Positions 11,561 through 13,342 of a DNA stretch of 13,342 nt are shown here, one piece after another; within the stretch, counting starts at the first letter, position 1; each line of letters begins with the position of its first letter. Under the pieces are notes generated by a model. The model did not search any database, was not told the DNA's origin, and worked only from the letters and a program-made list of their open reading frames with translations. Origin of the DNA: Minisyncoccota bacterium (GTDB lineage: Bacteria; Patescibacteriota; Microgenomatia; UBA1400; PJMF01); assembly GCA_012799795.1 (NCBI GenBank), contig JAAZKO010000056.1, forward strand, positions 1 through 13,342, read 5' to 3'. The translations under genes were made by a program, and so were the position numbers.

Positions 11561-13342
11561 ATGCCACAAACAATTAAGCGCCAAAATTGGGGACAAAAAC
11601 ATTCAACTTTACCAGAATTAGATTTAATCGCTTTGCAAATTAGCAGCTACCAGGATTTTTTAAATCGTGGTATTAAAGAATCTTTGCAAGAAATTAATGT
11701 GGATAGAGGTATTGAAGATTTTACTGGTAAAAACTGGTCTTTGAAATTTGGCGAATATCGTTTTGGTCAGGCTAAATATACTCCTACTGAGGCTAAAAAT
11801 AAAAACGTTTCTTATGATCAACCTCTATATGTAGAGGCTACTTTGTTAAATAAAAAAACTGGAGAAGAAAGAACTCAGGAAGTGTTTTTGGGTGATATCC
11901 CAAGCATGACTAACACTGGTACCTTTATTATTAATGGAATCGAGAGAGGTATAGTTACCCAATTAGTAAGATCGCCAGGAGTTTTCTTTTCTGGCGAAGA
12001 AGACCAAAACACTAAGAAATTGTTATACAAAGCTGAACTAAGACCAATGCGTGGTTCTTGGTTAGAAATTAATGTTAGCCGACGTCATGTTTTAACAATT
12101 AAAATAGATCGTCGTCGCAAAATGCCAGCTACTGTCTTGCTTCGAGCTCTAGGCTGGGAAAGTAATGACGATATTGCTCAAGCTTTAGGCGACACTTTGA
12201 AGAAAGATGAACTTGATTTGGTTAACAATACTTTGCGTAAAGATTCTACTAGCAATCAGGCAGAAGCTTTAATTGAAGTTTATGAAAAAATGCGTCCTGG
12301 TGAACCTGCGGTCTTGGAAACAGCACATGAATTTTTAAAGAACATGTTTTTTGATCCTCGTCGTTATGACTTGGGAGAAGTTGGTCGTTATAAGATGAAT
12401 CGGCGATTAGGAATTAATCTTGATGAAAAATTAACTGTTTTGGCTAAAGAAGATGTTCTAGCTAGCATCAAATATTTAATTAAATTACAAAATGGTGAAG
12501 GCAAGGTCGATGATATTGATCATCTATCTAATCGTCGAGTACGCCAAGTTGGGGAACTAGTGTTGATTAGCGCTTTTCGTATTGGTTTAATTCGTTTAGA
12601 ACGTTCAATTCGTGAAAAAATGTCTTTAACCAAAACTGATGAAGTTTTAACTCCTTCAGCTTTAGTTAATGCTAGACCGCTAATTGCCTCTATTGCTGAA
12701 TTTTTTCGTCGTAACCGTTTATCAACCATTTTAGATCAAACTAATCCTCTATCAGAAATTGATAATTTACGTCGCTTATCTGTTATGGGCACTGGTGGGG
12801 TTACTAGAGATCGTGCCTCTTTCTCTATGCGTGATATTAATGCTTCACAATATTCTAGAGTTTGTCCCATTCGTTCCCCAGAAGGTCCTAATATTGGTTT
12901 AGTAACTTATTTAGCTCTTTATACCAAAGTTAATAAATATGGATTTTTAGAAGCTCCATATTGTAAAGTAATTAACTATCGAGGCAAGATGAAAATTACT
13001 GATGAAATTGTTTATTTAAGTGCCGATGAAGAAGAAGACTATCATATTACTCATGCCGGTGTAAAGACTGATGAGAACGACTATATTACTCAAGACTGGG
13101 TGCCAATGCGCTACAGCAATCAATTTATTGAGGGTTCAGTGAAAAAAGTTGAATATATTGATGTAGTGCCACGTCAGGTGGTTGGTAGTAGTGCTTCCCT
13201 CATTCCTTTTATTGCTCATGATGAAGCTAACCGTGCTTTGATGGGTTCGCACATGCAATGTCAAGCAGTGCCCCTCGTCAAAACTCAGGCCCCAATTGTT
13301 GGCACTGGTATGGAAAAAGAAATAGCGACCGCTATGGGTTGG
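11561..13342 (+). CDS. rpoB: DNA-directed RNA polymerase subunit beta (3' end outside window)
   Basis: The catalytic beta subunit of RNA polymerase; the first 594 codons are present and the frame is still open at the window edge. ATG 11561 follows AAGGA (11550-11554) at a 6-base distance. Recognisable blocks are VFLGDIPSMTNTGTFIINGIERGIV-type (about 108-133, in pieces), LVRSPGVFF (135-143), the lobe segment FFDPRRYDLGEVGRYKMNRRLG (about 264-285, in pieces), the rifampicin pocket LSTILDQTNPLSEI (387-400) and LRRLSVMGTGG (403-413), and RVCPIRSPEGPNIGL. The E. coli Q513 position is residue 389 here, against 469 in B. subtilis, so about 80 residues of the N-terminal lobes are missing compared with even the compact Firmicutes form. 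Q513 is replaced by Thr and H526 by Asn. In most bacteria rplJ-rplL precede rpoB; here mltG does. Confidence 0.97.
   Translation, partial: MPQTIKRQNWGQKHSTLPELDLIALQISSYQDFLNRGIKESLQEINVDRGIEDFTGKNWSLKFGEYRFGQAKYTPTEAKNKNVSYDQPLYVEATLLNKKTGEERTQEVFLGDIPSMTNTGTFIINGIERGIVTQLVRSPGVFFSGEEDQNTKKLLYKAELRPMRGSWLEINVSRRHVLTIKIDRRRKMPATVLLRALGWESNDDIAQALGDTLKKDELDLVNNTLRKDSTSNQAEALIEVYEKMRPGEPAVLETAHEFLKNMFFDPRRYDLGEVGRYKMNRRLGINLDEKLTVLAKEDVLASIKYLIKLQNGEGKVDDIDHLSNRRVRQVGELVLISAFRIGLIRLERSIREKMSLTKTDEVLTPSALVNARPLIASIAEFFRRNRLSTILDQTNPLSEIDNLRRLSVMGTGGVTRDRASFSMRDINASQYSRVCPIRSPEGPNIGLVTYLALYTKVNKYGFLEAPYCKVINYRGKMKITDEIVYLSADEEEDYHITHAGVKTDENDYITQDWVPMRYSNQFIEGSVKKVEYIDVVPRQVVGSSASLIPFIAHDEANRALMGSHMQCQAVPLVKTQAPIVGTGMEKEIATAMGW

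Noticed and set aside
12520..12729. Minus-strand frame inside rpoB
   Set aside because: It lies antisense to well-conserved RpoB sequence and has no start signals.

Overview
The window looks like a chromosomal segment of a Candidate Phyla Radiation (Patescibacteria, Parcubacteria-like) bacterium. The reasons are an AT-rich genome, a strongly compacted alanyl-tRNA synthetase, a compact RNA polymerase beta subunit, a large membrane protein with a baseplate-J-like exterior half, a sortase, and a retained ComF competence protein. This placement is inferred from gene content and not from a phylogeny. Standard bacterial code fits: the 751-residue protein ends on TGA one base before the next start, and Trp is written TGG, so there is no sign of TGA recoding.

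Layout. Positions 1-1350 hold the 3' part of a very AT-rich, multi-membrane-span glycosyltransferase (GT39/PMT type) on the + strand. On the - strand, comF (2520-1849) is followed by the tmRNA gene ssrA (1787-1385), which has its own near-consensus promoter. From 2611 everything runs on the + strand: tRNA-Val(CAC), a GatB/YqeY protein, a RodZ-like HTH membrane protein, a YtxG-like plus YtxH-like pair of small membrane proteins, alaS, a 751-residue membrane protein (possible actin-like/PilM-like N-domain, one TM, baseplate-J-like C-part), a membrane-anchored sortase, ruvX and mltG. After a 280-base structured spacer, rpoB begins and runs off the end of the window (594 codons present).

How the genes fit together. 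One theme is translation and its quality control: tmRNA, tRNA-Val, AlaRS (which would charge both tRNA-Ala and tmRNA) and YqeY. The other is the cell envelope and shape: the RodZ-like protein, the YtxG/YtxH pair, the large baseplate-J-like protein, the sortase and the MltG lytic transglycosylase. RuvX and RpoB are core information-processing genes.

The most interesting signals are (i) a tmRNA with non-canonical D- and T-loops that appear to have changed together and a 19-codon tag ending in AFA; (ii) promoters placed so that the RodZ-like and alaS messages would start at or next to their ATG (leaderless); (iii) an AlaRS that appears to lack both the editing-domain beta-barrel and the C-Ala domain; (iv) the two-faced 751-residue membrane protein next to a sortase; and (v) a promoter-plus-nested-terminator RNA element just before rpoB. 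No mobile element, CRISPR array or phage gene was seen.
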